Below, piece after piece: positions 36,651 through 46,107 of a stretch of DNA of 64,000 bases (positions within the stretch are counted from its first letter, which is position 1; every line of letters starts with the position of its first letter). The position numbers and the translations under genes are program-made. Origin of the DNA: JAIPAN01 sp040403555 (lineage in GTDB: Bacteria; Bacteroidota; Bacteroidia; Sphingobacteriales; Sphingobacteriaceae). The notes beneath the pieces are model-generated. The model searched no databases and was not told where the DNA came from. It saw only the letters and a program-made list of their open reading frames with translations. The stretch spans positions 124,001 to 188,000 of the forward strand of contig JBBAKN010000002.1 in the NCBI GenBank assembly GCA_040403555.1, given 5' to 3'.

Positions 36651-37181
36651 TTAGAAGGTATAGTACGGAGCAATCATTATATAAACGATAACACCTGTTA
36701 CGGTTACATATAACCAAATCGGGAAGGTCCAACGCACCAATTTACGGTGTTTATCTACCTGCAATTTTAAACCATTGTTGAAGCTTAATAAAACCAATGG
36801 CAAAACTGCTGCCGCTAAAACAATATGACTAACAAGTATAGTATAGTAGAACGTACGAATAGCGCCTGTGCCGCCAAACGTAGTTTCTTTTACGAAATAG
36901 TGAAATAAGATATAGGAAACCAAAAACACCGAAGACAAGACGAAGGTGAGAATATTCAACCGTTTGTGCATGCTTACATTTTTATTCTTAATGAAATAAA
37001 GTGATACCAATAGTAATACCGAACAGGTGCCATTGATTATGGCATTAAGCTTGGGTAAAAAATAGACAAAAGAAGGGGTGGGTATAGTAACCGGTATTAG
37101 CTTGCGGTTTAAAATGACTACTACAGCAAATACAAAAATAGAAATAGCGGTAACGAGTCTTAATATGGTTTTATCGGTCAT
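36651..37181 (-). CDS. DUF420 membrane protein (CtaM/YozB-like oxidase assembly)
   Basis: The 176-residue protein has five hydrophobic helices and three His residues in membrane segments (KRLNILTFVLSS region, ILFHYFVKE and SHIVLAAAVLPL). The pattern matches DUF420, whose member CtaM is needed for aa3 oxidase activity in Staphylococcus aureus. It lies in the oxidase assembly block, 12 bases after sco. A part in heme or copper insertion is likely from context. Confidence 0.82.
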   Translation of the reverse strand: MTDKTILRLVTAISIFVFAVVVILNRKLIPVTIPTPSFVYFLPKLNAIINGTCSVLLLVSLYFIKNKNVSMHKRLNILTFVLSSVFLVSYILFHYFVKETTFGGTGAIRTFYYTILVSHIVLAAAVLPLVLLSFNNGLKLQVDKHRKLVRWTFPIWLYVTVTGVIVYIMIAPYYTF

Positions 37182-37193
37182 AATGCTAATTTT

Positions 37194-37898
37194 TTATCTG
37201 TCAGTTCTGGTTCTTAATTCTTCGTTTATAAGCACTTTTAATTCGTCATCTAATTTTTCCATTTGCTCTTTACTCAACGAATCGTAGTAGCCTCTAATGC
37301 GTTTTTGAGGATCTAATAAGATCAACATTGAAGAGTGGATGATAGTAGATGTTTGGGCAGGATCGGGTAAAACATCTACCAAAAAACTTTGTTTGGCTAG
37401 TTCGGCAACTTCTGGCTGCGGGCCGGTAAGAAGCGTCCAGTTTGTAGACTGAAAAGCGGTAAATTGCTGGTAGCTACGCAATGCCGTAGGCGAATCATGC
37501 GCACCATCCACCGAGATACTCACAAACTGCAATAAGGAATTTCGTTGATACTTTTTTGCCAGTTGCTGTACCTGCTTGTTCATGGTTGTACAAAACACCG
37601 TACAACGGGTATAAAAAAAGTTTACCACGCTAATGCGGTGCGTTTTAGGCGGAAAACTAAAGGCCACACTATCTTGGTTAAGAAGTGTAAAATCACGAAC
37701 GTTATGGTACAATGTATCGGGAATTTTAACCCCTCGTTTGGTATGAAAGGTACTAGCTACTTGCTTTGGGCCAAAAAATGGTAAAGATTTATACCGATTT
37801 TTGCCCTTTTCAGTCAGCATCCAATATAAAAATCCCGGCAAGGCCAAAATGGTTACCAGGATTAATACCTTTTTCACAGTAAATTTCGGGAATTGCAT
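37194..37898 (-). CDS. SCO1/SenC family copper chaperone
   Basis: The 234-residue thioredoxin-fold protein has one N-terminal membrane anchor at about residues 9-26. The copper site is C99 and C103 in YTRCTVFCTTM, with the distal His in TIIHSSM. It delivers copper to the CuA site of oxidase subunit II. The start and the stop of subunit IV overlap as TAATG, indicating coupled translation. Confidence 0.93.
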   Translation of the reverse strand: MQFPKFTVKKVLILVTILALPGFLYWMLTEKGKNRYKSLPFFGPKQVASTFHTKRGVKIPDTLYHNVRDFTLLNQDSVAFSFPPKTHRISVVNFFYTRCTVFCTTMNKQVQQLAKKYQRNSLLQFVSISVDGAHDSPTALRSYQQFTAFQSTNWTLLTGPQPEVAELAKQSFLVDVLPDPAQTSTIIHSSMLILLDPQKRIRGYYDSLSKEQMEKLDDELKVLINEELRTRTDR

Positions 37899-38236
37899 TA
37901 ATAGGATTGAAGGTATATATAATTACCTTCTATTAGCATGAGAACAATAAAATACACGATAAAAAGCAAAGAAAAGACTATGCTAGCTTTAAATGCAAAT
38001 TTTTCGAATTTAAGGTGCATGAAATACGCAACAATGTAAAAGGCTTTTAGAAGTGTTAAACTGATATACGCAAAATTACCAATACCGTGAGATACAATCC
38101 CTTTTGGAATGAGGTAAAGTGCAATGATGAATTCTAAAGATGTAATACCCAACAAGTAAAAAAATACTTGCCAAATTTTTCCTTTGGTCATGCTTGCATG
38201 CTCGTGAGCATGTTCTGGTGTGTGTTCTGCCGACAT
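37898..38236 (-). CDS. Cytochrome c oxidase subunit IV-type (CyoD/CtaF-like)
   Basis: The 112-residue protein has a His-rich cytoplasmic N-terminus (MSAEHTPEHAHEHAS) and three membrane helices at about residues 20-40, 50-70 and 80-102. This three-helix plan matches the small subunit IV of bacterial heme-copper oxidases. It lies 13 bases after subunit III and overlaps sco by 1 base. Confidence 0.85.
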   Translation of the reverse strand: MSAEHTPEHAHEHASMTKGKIWQVFFYLLGITSLEFIIALYLIPKGIVSHGIGNFAYISLTLLKAFYIVAYFMHLKFEKFAFKASIVFSLLFIVYFIVLMLIEGNYIYLQSY

Positions 38237-38249
38237 ATACTTTTTAAAA

Positions 38250-38939
38250 TTATACTAAATAAAAGAAGGTAAATACGAAAACCCAAACAAGGTCTACAAA
38301 ATGCCAGTAAAGACCTACCTTTTCTACCATTAGATAAGACCCTCGTTTTTCGAAGGTATTGTTTAAAACCATACCTAAAATAATACAATTGATAACCACA
38401 CCGGTAAATACGTGGAACCCGTGAAAACCCGTAATGGTGAAAAATAGGTTAGCAAATTGGAGTGCGCCAATGGTATCTACACCTATATACGTTTCAGGAA
38501 AACGGCCCCACCAAAAGCCCTCGTGGTGTAAATGAGTCCATTCCATTGCTTGGCAGCTTAAAAACATTAATCCACCAACAATAGTCCAAATCATCCAAGT
38601 TACTACTTCTTTTTTGGCTTTACGATGACCAGCTTCTACGGCCAAAACCATAGTTACCGAGCTCATAATTAATATAAAAGTCATAATGCCCACAAATACC
38701 AAGGGGTAGCCCTCATTGGCAATTCCGGGAATAGATTGAAATACATGATCGGGATCTGGCCAGGTAAGTTTACTAAAACGCTGGGCACCATAATAAATCA
38801 AAAATGCAGAAAATGTGAATGCATCAGATAATAAGAAAAACCACATCATTATTTTGCCATATTCTACATCAAATGGCGATTTGCCTCCGTTCCAGAGGCC
38901 TGTTTTTACGTGGTCAAGTGGTGATACCTTAGTACTCAT
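38250..38939 (-). CDS. Cytochrome c oxidase subunit III (first copy in block, longer form)
   Basis: The 229-residue protein has five to six membrane helices. Conserved subunit III features are MMWFFLLSDAFTFSAFL near residue 31, the AMEWTHLHHEG loop, FFTITGFHGFHVFTG near 167 and GLYWHFVDLVWVFVF at the end. It lies 22 bases after a second, shorter subunit III gene. Paired subunit III genes are usual in this phylum. Confidence 0.93.
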   Translation of the reverse strand: MSTKVSPLDHVKTGLWNGGKSPFDVEYGKIMMWFFLLSDAFTFSAFLIYYGAQRFSKLTWPDPDHVFQSIPGIANEGYPLVFVGIMTFILIMSSVTMVLAVEAGHRKAKKEVVTWMIWTIVGGLMFLSCQAMEWTHLHHEGFWWGRFPETYIGVDTIGALQFANLFFTITGFHGFHVFTGVVINCIILGMVLNNTFEKRGSYLMVEKVGLYWHFVDLVWVFVFTFFYLV

Positions 38940-38961
38940 GTAGGAATTTTATTTGAAAAAA

Positions 38962-39528
38962 TTATTGGTTCAAAAGTAAGAAAACATATAGATAAATCCA
39001 TAGTATATCTATAAAATGCCAAAAAATGGAGGCCGTTTCTAAGCGGAATAAATTGTTTGCTTGTGGTATGTTTTTAACCGCACCAAGCCAAGCTGCCAAT
39101 ACCATCATTAATCCGGCAAATACGTGTACCAAGTGGGCTCCGGTAAATACATAAATAAACGATTGTGAGGCATTGGGGTTTACAAAATAAATGCCTTGGC
39201 TAATAAGGGTTTGCCAAGCGCTGAGTTGCAAAACAAAAAAACCAATACCAAAACCCATGGTTAGCAGTAAATACATTTTTTGTTGCTTCAACTGCAAGCG
39301 TTTGGCCGATAAATAGGCCATGTGCATGGTGATACTACTCAGCACAATAAGTAGGGTGCTCAATTTAAATGCCTGCGGCAAAATAATTTTCAATCCTCTA
39401 TCTACACTGCCACCTGTGTATACAATAAAACCGCTGGTTAACCCAGCAAAAAGCATAAATGAGGCAATTACGAAAAGCAAAACCAAAAACTTTTTGGCCT
39501 TAAAATTAATTCTTTCTTGTTCGGTCAT
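38962..39528 (-). CDS. Cytochrome c oxidase subunit III (second copy, shorter form)
   Basis: The 188-residue protein has five membrane helices, with FVFTGAHLVHVFAGLM-type and ASIFWHFIDILWIYLY segments matching subunit III. It lacks the longer loop of the neighbouring copy at 38250. The two copies may form one complex or serve different oxidase forms. It lies 16 bases after ctaB. Confidence 0.92.
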   Translation of the reverse strand: MTEQERINFKAKKFLVLLFVIASFMLFAGLTSGFIVYTGGSVDRGLKIILPQAFKLSTLLIVLSSITMHMAYLSAKRLQLKQQKMYLLLTMGFGIGFFVLQLSAWQTLISQGIYFVNPNASQSFIYVFTGAHLVHVFAGLMMVLAAWLGAVKNIPQANNLFRLETASIFWHFIDILWIYLYVFLLLNQ

Positions 39529-39544
39529 TGGAGTTATATGAGGG

Positions 39545-40411
39545 TTAAGAAATAAAATCGAGCAATAAGCCTACTTGTACAAGGGGCAAATATACAAAAG
39601 AGACATACATCATTCGTCGTGCCGATGCAATATCTAATTGCCTATATAATTGAATGGCTGAGTATAAAAAATACAAGTCGGCAGCAAGTGAAATGAACGC
39701 AATAGTGTTCCCACCAATGTGGTAGATTGTGGGCATTAAACTCACCGGAATCAGCACAATAGTTGTGAATAGAATAATTAGGGCACTTGTTTTATCGGGT
39801 TTAGTGGTGGGCAACAAACGGAAACCTGCTTTTTTATAATCTTCATCTAATACCCAGGCTATAGACCAAAAGTGTGGAAACTGCCATACAAACTGGACCA
39901 AAAATAAGATAATGGGTGTCCAAGAAATGGCCGGATTTTCGAATGCAGCAAAATAACCAATAAGTGGAGGTAATGCCCCAGGTATAGCCCCAAGAAAAAC
40001 CGCAATGGGCGATTTGCGTTTCATGGGGGTATAAATAAAAGCGTAAAAAAAGATAGAGAATACAGAGAGTAGGCCGGTTAAAAAATTCAGTCGCACCAAA
40101 ATTAGGGTGCCTATAATGCTCATAAAAATACTGAGTACTAAGGCTTGTCCCGTGGTCATCCTCCCAGCAGGAATTGGCCGATCAGCAGTACGTTTCATTA
40201 ATTTATCTAAATCTTTCTCTATAATCTCGTTGAAACCATTAGCAGCAGCCGTTACCAAAAAACCACCCAGTGTTAAAATTGCCCAGTTAGTCCAGTTTAC
40301 AAAACCCTGTTCTTTACTTCCTATTAAAAAAGAGATGGAGGCAGAAAATACCACCAAGAAACTTAAGCGAAGTTTTACCAATTTGGCAAAATCGGACAAA
40401 AAATTAGACAT
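39545..40411 (-). CDS. ctaB: Protoheme IX farnesyltransferase (heme O synthase)
   Basis: The 288-residue UbiA-family enzyme is read from the ATG at 40409-40411, which overlaps the ctaA stop as ATGTCTAA. It adds a farnesyl group to heme B to give heme O. The first Asp-rich motif reads NGFNEIIEKDLDKLMKRTAD with the conserved R.T..RP after it (RTADRPIPAG). The second motif is WVLDEDYKKAGFRLLP. Eight to nine membrane helices are visible. Both Asp motifs are intact, unlike the UbiA-like protein at 26405. Confidence 0.95.
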   Translation of the reverse strand: MSNFLSDFAKLVKLRLSFLVVFSASISFLIGSKEQGFVNWTNWAILTLGGFLVTAAANGFNEIIEKDLDKLMKRTADRPIPAGRMTTGQALVLSIFMSIIGTLILVRLNFLTGLLSVFSIFFYAFIYTPMKRKSPIAVFLGAIPGALPPLIGYFAAFENPAISWTPIILFLVQFVWQFPHFWSIAWVLDEDYKKAGFRLLPTTKPDKTSALIILFTTIVLIPVSLMPTIYHIGGNTIAFISLAADLYFLYSAIQLYRQLDIASARRMMYVSFVYLPLVQVGLLLDFIS

Positions 40412-41465
40412 GGGCTCCCTCCTCTTCTTTACGAACACTTTTGCCTAAAGCCAACACCAAATAGAGTTGCGAAGCAAACAATAAACTAGCAAATACAAGA
40501 TGTAAGGCTTGGGCCACTGGCGGCAATGCGAAATAGGCTAAGGAAATACCTAAAACTAGTTGTGCTAAAAGAAAACCGAAGGTGTAGTCCATGGCACGTA
40601 TAGCTTGAGATTTTTCTGCATACTGTTTTCCCAAGCGACGCTGTAATGCAAAACTTAGTACAAGAACTAAAGTGGTGAAGCTTCTGTGTATTTTAAATAG
40701 GTCTGCTTTATCTACCCACAATTCTCGGCCAGTATTGTTCATAAATGATGCAATGGCATCTATTTGCTCACGCACTTCGGTGCCCAATATAATTTGCAGA
40801 ATGGTAAGCGTGAATACCAAAAAAGCAAGAACCTTAATTTTTCCATCTACCGGAAGAGAAACCTTCTGTAAATTTTTGGCATCGTAATAGGTATACATAC
40901 TGATGGCGATAATAGCCAAAGCCACTAACATGTGAACGGTAACCACCCAAGCCAATAAATTGGTAGACACCACAATTGACCCTAACCAGGCTTGGAAACC
41001 TATTAAAAGCACATTGAATACACTCAAAAAGAAAATACGTTTTCTGGTTTTTAAATAGGTGAAAGAGAGAAACACCGCCCCCAACAAAAACAAGCCACAA
41101 ATAGCCCCAATTAACCGATTGATATATTCGGTCCAGGTTTTGGTTGCGTTAAACTCCTCGGGGAGTAATATGCTTTTATCTTCTCTAATGCGCAGGGCCA
41201 AATCGCCATAGCCCAATACATCGAGTGTTTTAGCAAAGCGCTCATTTTTTGCTACTCTACCGGCTACATATTTTTCTTGATAATTGGCAGGCAATTGCGA
41301 AACAGAGGTTGGCGGTACGTATTGATCAAAACACTTCGGCCAATCTGGGCAGCCCATTCCTGAGCCCGAACTACGTACAACACCACCAGCCAATATCACC
41401 AAAAATAAGCTGATAATACCTAACAGGTTCACTCGTAAAAATCGTTTTTCGGCTGCTGAATGCAT
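40404..41465 (-). CDS. ctaA: Heme A synthase (COX15/CtaA)
   Basis: The 353-residue membrane enzyme oxidises heme O to heme A. It has eight hydrophobic helices. Conserved blocks are GGVVRSSGSGMGCPDWPKC near residue 25, with the Cys pair, and EYINRLIGAICGLF near 115. His residues in VVTVHMLVALAI and FKIHRSFTTLVLV fit the heme ligands. It directly follows the terminator after coxA, so it probably heads its own unit, and it overlaps ctaB by 8 bases. Confidence 0.95.
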   Translation of the reverse strand: MHSAAEKRFLRVNLLGIISLFLVILAGGVVRSSGSGMGCPDWPKCFDQYVPPTSVSQLPANYQEKYVAGRVAKNERFAKTLDVLGYGDLALRIREDKSILLPEEFNATKTWTEYINRLIGAICGLFLLGAVFLSFTYLKTRKRIFFLSVFNVLLIGFQAWLGSIVVSTNLLAWVVTVHMLVALAIIAISMYTYYDAKNLQKVSLPVDGKIKVLAFLVFTLTILQIILGTEVREQIDAIASFMNNTGRELWVDKADLFKIHRSFTTLVLVLSFALQRRLGKQYAEKSQAIRAMDYTFGFLLAQLVLGISLAYFALPPVAQALHLVFASLLFASQLYLVLALGKSVRKEEEGAHV

Positions 41466-41473
41466 CGTGTTAT

Positions 41474-41525
41474 AAAAAATTAGGGTATCGGTAAGTTCAA
41501 AAAAAACTTAGGCCAGATACCCTAA
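41474..41525 (-). terminator. Intrinsic terminator after coxA
   Basis: TTAGGGTATC (41480-41489) pairs with GATACCCTAA (41516-41525). An inner stem TAAGTT/AACTTA extends it with a small bulge. On the minus strand the hairpin is followed by a run of six T (41474-41479). It begins 20 bases after the coxA stop and should close the act-cox transcript. Confidence 0.82.
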
Positions 41526-41545
41526 AATTAGGTGGTAATTATATC

Positions 41546-43501
41546 TTAAGCCTTTTTAGTAGGCGTTGTTTTTTTCTTTGCCGCAGGCTTTTTAGCAGTT
41601 TTTGCTGCTGCTTTAGCTACCGGCTTAGCCGAAACTACCGATTTTTTTGTTCCTTTAGCTGCATACGCTGCTTGCAAACGCTCTGCTTCTTCATTACCTT
41701 CAAAATCGTGCGCCACGTTTGAGCTCATGGTTTCTGAGAACGGTGTAGTTTGCGGAATAAAGTCTTCATTATGACCTGGTTTACTATAATCGTACGGCCA
41801 ACGGTATACCGTTGGAATTTCTCCTGGCCAGTTACCGTGTAAATGTTCTACCGGAGTAGTCCATTCCAAGGTGTTCGATTTCCATGGATTTTGCGTAGTT
41901 TTCTTACCATAGAAAATAGAATGGAAGAAATTGTACAAGAATGCCAATTGGCCCAACGCTGCTACAATGGCGGCCCAAGTAATAAATACGTTTACCGTTA
42001 ACCACTCTTTCATAAACTCAAATTCGGTAAAGGCATAATATCTACGAGGCACCCCATCTAATCCCATAAAGTGCATGGGGAAGAAAACCAAATAGGCACA
42101 AATAAAAGTTATCCAAAAGTGTAAATAACCTAGTCTTTCGTCCATTTCACGACGGAACATTTTAGGGAACCAATGGTAAACACCACAAAGCATTCCGAAA
42201 ATAGCCGCAGAACCCATAACCAAATGGAAGTGAGCTACTACAAAATAGGTATCGTGTAAATTTATATCTAAGGCTGCATTTCCTAAGAAAATTCCGGTTA
42301 ACCCACCAGAAATAAAGAAAGAAACCAAACCAATAGCAAAAAGCATAGCTGGGGTAAAACGGATGTTTCCTCTCCAAAGCGTAGCCAAATAGTTGAATGT
42401 TTTTACTGCCGATGGGACCGCAATAATTAAGGTGGTAATCATAAACACACCACCCAAAAACGGATTCATACCGGTAAGAAACATGTGGTGACCCCAAACA
42501 ACAAACGACAATACGGTAATACCAATTAAAGAGTAGACCATAGCATGGTAACCGAAAATTGGTTTACGCGAATTAGTTGCAATTACTTCAGAAGTAATAC
42601 CCAAAGCAGGCATCAATACAATATACACCTCTGGGTGACCTAAGAACCAAAATAAGTGTTGCCACAAAATTGGGCTACCGCCTTGGTTGGGTAATACCTG
42701 CCCTTGCAACACAATATCAGATAAATAGAAGCTGGTTCCAAAACTACGGTCGAAAATTAACAATACAACAGCTGCTACAAGTACTGGGAAAGATAAAACC
42801 CCGGTTATTGCAGTTAAGAAAAAAGCCCAAATGGTTAAAGGCATTCTCCATAAACTCATACCTTTAGTACGCAGGTTTAATACCGTACTGATATAGTTTA
42901 AGGCTCCCATTAAAGAAGAAGCTACAAACAATACCATACTAATTAACCACAAGGTCATACCCAAACCTGAACCCGAAATTGCTTTTGGCAAGGCCGATAA
43001 AGGTGGGTAAACAGTCCATCCGGCACTAGCAGGTCCACTTTCTACAAAGAAAGAACCCATCATAATCGTACAGGCCAAAAAGAAAAACCAATACGAAAGC
43101 ATATTAATAAATGGTGAAGCCATATCTCTTGCTCCTAATTGCAAGGGAATTAATAGGTTACTAAACGTTCCGCTTAAGCCTGCAGTAAGTACAAAAAATA
43201 CCATCATGGTACCGTGAATAGTTACCAGGGCTAAATAAAAATCGGGTTTTATACGGCCACCCTCAGCCCATTTACCTAAAAATGTTTCTAAAATGGGGAA
43301 TGATTTATCTGGCCACCCCAATTGTAAACGAAACAATACGGATAAAAACATGGCAATAACCCCCATAATAATCCCTGTAATAAGGAATTGTTTGGCAATC
43401 ATTTTATGGTCTTGACTAAACACATATTTAGTCAAAAAAGTTTCATGGTGATGACCGTGATCGTCGTGGTGTACTGCTGTATCGTGTGCTGTGCTTGCCA
43501 T
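41546..43501 (-). CDS. Cytochrome c oxidase subunit I with Lys/Ala-rich C-terminal tail
   Basis: The 651-residue catalytic subunit has 12 or more membrane helices. It carries the heme a, heme a3 and CuB ligands: HGTMMVFF, the FWFLGHPEVYIVLMPALG block with the cross-linked His-Tyr, WGHHMFLTG, and HDTYFVVAHFHLVMG. The N-terminus is His-rich (HHDDHGHHH). After about residue 615 comes a tail with 13 Lys in 36 residues (AKTAKKPAAKKKTTPTKKA). This tail is unusual for subunit I and resembles histone H1-like tails. It lies 8 bases after coxB and ends the act-cox operon. Confidence 0.96.
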   Translation of the reverse strand: MASTAHDTAVHHDDHGHHHETFLTKYVFSQDHKMIAKQFLITGIIMGVIAMFLSVLFRLQLGWPDKSFPILETFLGKWAEGGRIKPDFYLALVTIHGTMMVFFVLTAGLSGTFSNLLIPLQLGARDMASPFINMLSYWFFFLACTIMMGSFFVESGPASAGWTVYPPLSALPKAISGSGLGMTLWLISMVLFVASSLMGALNYISTVLNLRTKGMSLWRMPLTIWAFFLTAITGVLSFPVLVAAVVLLIFDRSFGTSFYLSDIVLQGQVLPNQGGSPILWQHLFWFLGHPEVYIVLMPALGITSEVIATNSRKPIFGYHAMVYSLIGITVLSFVVWGHHMFLTGMNPFLGGVFMITTLIIAVPSAVKTFNYLATLWRGNIRFTPAMLFAIGLVSFFISGGLTGIFLGNAALDINLHDTYFVVAHFHLVMGSAAIFGMLCGVYHWFPKMFRREMDERLGYLHFWITFICAYLVFFPMHFMGLDGVPRRYYAFTEFEFMKEWLTVNVFITWAAIVAALGQLAFLYNFFHSIFYGKKTTQNPWKSNTLEWTTPVEHLHGNWPGEIPTVYRWPYDYSKPGHNEDFIPQTTPFSETMSSNVAHDFEGNEEAERLQAAYAAKGTKKSVVSAKPVAKAAAKTAKKPAAKKKTTPTKKA

Positions 43502-43509
43502 AAACGTTT

Positions 43510-44832
43510 TTAGTTAGAAGTTAATGCTACTTGAGCAGATGTGCTAGCAGAAGCCATTTGAAGTTCTTTTTTCACATCGTCGTTGTAATACAATGGTTGT
43601 TTAGTTAACCACTCTTGATATTCTTTTTCAGATACTACACGTACTTTAACTTGCATATTGTAGTGACCTGCTCCACAAATTTTCGCACATAATAAAATGT
43701 AGTCGAACTTTGGGTCGTTTAATTTTTCACGCATTTCTGCAGTTGTATATTTTGGCGTAAACTGGAAATACGTTGGCATACCCGGTACTGCGTTCATTTG
43801 TACCCTAAACGTAGGAATGTAGAAACTGTGCAAAACATCTTTAGAACCAATAGTGAAACGTACCGAACGATTTACGGGCAAAACAATATCGCCAACTAAA
43901 CGGTCGTCCCAACTTTTTTTATCAGTAAAATCAATACCTAAACCATTGGTAGGACTAATCAACTTATAATTACGGGTACCAATTTGGTTATCGGCACCAG
44001 AATAACGAAGAGACCATTTAAATTGCTCTCCGGTAACCTCTACCTGAAGTGCACTTTTTTGATCTGAATCGGAAATATTGGTAATGCCTCTCCAAGTAAA
44101 GAAACCCAATAGCACCAACACTGTTAATACAATGGCCGGAGCAATTGTCCATAAACGCTCGATGGCATTGTTATGTGGATAGAAATATGCTTTTCTTTTT
44201 TCGGAACCTGCATAACGAACAGAAAAACCGAATAATAAGATGTGTGTAATGACAAAAACTATCGTGGTAATTACCACCGTAATGTTAAACATGAAATCAA
44301 TACGTTCACCGTGCTCGGTACCAGATATAGAATTAACCATGGCGCCTTGGGTGGTATAAGACCAATAAGCCCCATATAAACCCACCACCAATACGATACC
44401 TAATAAAACGGCTTGAATGCGATGCCAATTGATTCCTTTTTCTTTACCCTGAATACTGCGTGTTAATTCGTATGCCTTTAATGACCTGCCAATGATGGCA
44501 ATAAATGCGCAAAACAAGAAAAATAACAAGAAATAGTAACTGAATGATTTGTATATGGGCGTATAATCAGTAGCTATTTTACCAATTTCAACTGGGTTTC
44601 CTTGGCCATCGCCCAGGTTCCAAGACAATTGCGTGGTATCAACATCTGTGCTAATTAATGTTGGAATTGCAGGACCAGCCGACGCTGTAGTACTGGCAGT
44701 ATCCATTGCAGTAGTCATAGATACAGCTGTAGTATCGGTTGTTTGTGCCTTAACACTAAGGGCACTCAATAAGGCTACAACTAATACTAAGCTATACAAT
44801 AAAGGACTTTTGAAAAAATTTATAACTCTCAT
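43510..44832 (-). CDS. Cytochrome c oxidase subunit II with CuA site
   Basis: The 440-residue subunit starts at the ATG at 44830-44832; a GTG at 44847 would add five residues. A signal peptide ends VKA with Gln at +1. After a long N-terminal region with three to four hydrophobic segments, the cupredoxin domain has the CuA motif CAKICGAGHYNM near residue 390 and the upstream His in VLHSFYIPTFRVQ. No CxxCH heme motif is present, so the cytochrome c that donates electrons is separate. It lies 8 bases before coxA. Confidence 0.95.
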   Translation of the reverse strand: MRVINFFKSPLLYSLVLVVALLSALSVKAQTTDTTAVSMTTAMDTASTTASAGPAIPTLISTDVDTTQLSWNLGDGQGNPVEIGKIATDYTPIYKSFSYYFLLFFLFCAFIAIIGRSLKAYELTRSIQGKEKGINWHRIQAVLLGIVLVVGLYGAYWSYTTQGAMVNSISGTEHGERIDFMFNITVVITTIVFVITHILLFGFSVRYAGSEKRKAYFYPHNNAIERLWTIAPAIVLTVLVLLGFFTWRGITNISDSDQKSALQVEVTGEQFKWSLRYSGADNQIGTRNYKLISPTNGLGIDFTDKKSWDDRLVGDIVLPVNRSVRFTIGSKDVLHSFYIPTFRVQMNAVPGMPTYFQFTPKYTTAEMREKLNDPKFDYILLCAKICGAGHYNMQVKVRVVSEKEYQEWLTKQPLYYNDDVKKELQMASASTSAQVALTSN

Positions 44833-44867
44833 TTTCTTATCGAACACTAGATATATTTCGTTTACTA

Positions 44868-46088
44868 TTAAATGTGATGATTTACACTCTCTTCTAAAAA
44901 CGGATGGTTTGCAGGCGCCAATGGCTTTTTGCTCAACATGGTTAACATGAGGAAGCTAAACAAGCCTACAAAACAAACAGCAGTACCCACTTCAATAACA
45001 CCAAAACCACGGTGTTCGGCAACGGTACCAGGCATAATCATCATGTAATAATCTAACCAATGGCCACATAACAACAATATGGCTACAAAAATTAATGTAT
45101 TTTCTTTTCGTTTGGCACCTCTACTCATTAAAATTAATAAGGGAGATAAAAAGTTAATAACAATGTTTAACCAAAACCATGGCATATACTCAGGCTCCCA
45201 ACGTTTGTAGAAATACACCGTTTCTTCTGGGATGTTGGCATAGTAAATCAATAAAAATTGAGAAAACCATACGTAGGTCCAGAAAATGGAGAAGGCAAAC
45301 ATAAATTTACCTAAATCGTGTAAATGGCTTTCATTAATCCAACTTATATAGCCATTACGTTTTAATAAAATTACCGTTAAAGTTACTGCAGCCATTCCAC
45401 TTACAAACATAGCGGCAAAGTTATACCAACCAAACATGGTAGAGAACCAATGTGCTTCTAAAGACATGATGGTATCAAACGCCCAAATTGGGGTGGTGAA
45501 ACCAAAAATTACCAAGAAAATTGCTGAATAGGTAATGCTTTTACGGTAGTTTTTTAAACCACCTTCCAAATCTTCGCGGTTTGAAAGTTTAGTTAGTACC
45601 ATAGCAAAAATGCTATACACTCCTAAAAAAACTACTAAACGAGTTAAAAAGAATGGGACATTTAAAAATGCTGATTTACCGGCAATTAATGCATCGTACT
45701 TGGGGCTATTCGGATCTGTTAATCCTTCTTCGTTCCAGTGGTGGTATAAGTTGTGAGTTTGTAATCCAAATGCACATACCGCAATTAGTATAATAGAGGC
45801 AATAGGCAATACTTTGGCAAAGGCTTGCGGAACTCTGATTAAGCCAGCTGACCAACCCGATTGAGATACAAATTGCAGGGCAATAAAGAAAGTACCTGCA
45901 GCACATACGCAAGTGAAATAATAAGCCATTAATAGCAAATTGGCGAAAGTTCGCTCAGCATGACCAGAGTAAAAGCCATACCCAATGGCAGCAAGGCCTA
46001 GTACTATTGCCAATAGACTCCAGGTTTTTGCTTTCCCTGTAAATTGGAAGTATTGAGCGAAATTATGTGTTTTAGCGTGAGTTCCCAT
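44868..46088 (-). CDS. actF: Alternative complex III subunit ActF
   Basis: The 406-residue membrane protein is read from the ATG at 46086-46088; a TTG at 46103 is a weaker start. It has about ten hydrophobic helices. It belongs to the NrfD/PsrC-like branch found as ActF in alternative complex III, a quinol:cytochrome c oxidoreductase. Charged and Trp-rich segments such as WEPEYMPWFWLNIVIN match the family as I recall. It lies between actE and coxB, with a 35-base gap to coxB. Confidence 0.9.
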   Translation of the reverse strand: MGTHAKTHNFAQYFQFTGKAKTWSLLAIVLGLAAIGYGFYSGHAERTFANLLLMAYYFTCVCAAGTFFIALQFVSQSGWSAGLIRVPQAFAKVLPIASIILIAVCAFGLQTHNLYHHWNEEGLTDPNSPKYDALIAGKSAFLNVPFFLTRLVVFLGVYSIFAMVLTKLSNREDLEGGLKNYRKSITYSAIFLVIFGFTTPIWAFDTIMSLEAHWFSTMFGWYNFAAMFVSGMAAVTLTVILLKRNGYISWINESHLHDLGKFMFAFSIFWTYVWFSQFLLIYYANIPEETVYFYKRWEPEYMPWFWLNIVINFLSPLLILMSRGAKRKENTLIFVAILLLCGHWLDYYMMIMPGTVAEHRGFGVIEVGTAVCFVGLFSFLMLTMLSKKPLAPANHPFLEESVNHHI

Positions 46089-46107
46089 GTGGATGTTGAG
46101 CAATTAA

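Noticed and set aside
40834..41100. 88-codon open frame overlapping ctaA in another frame
   Set aside because: ctaA motifs are continuous through this region, so the frame is a shadow.
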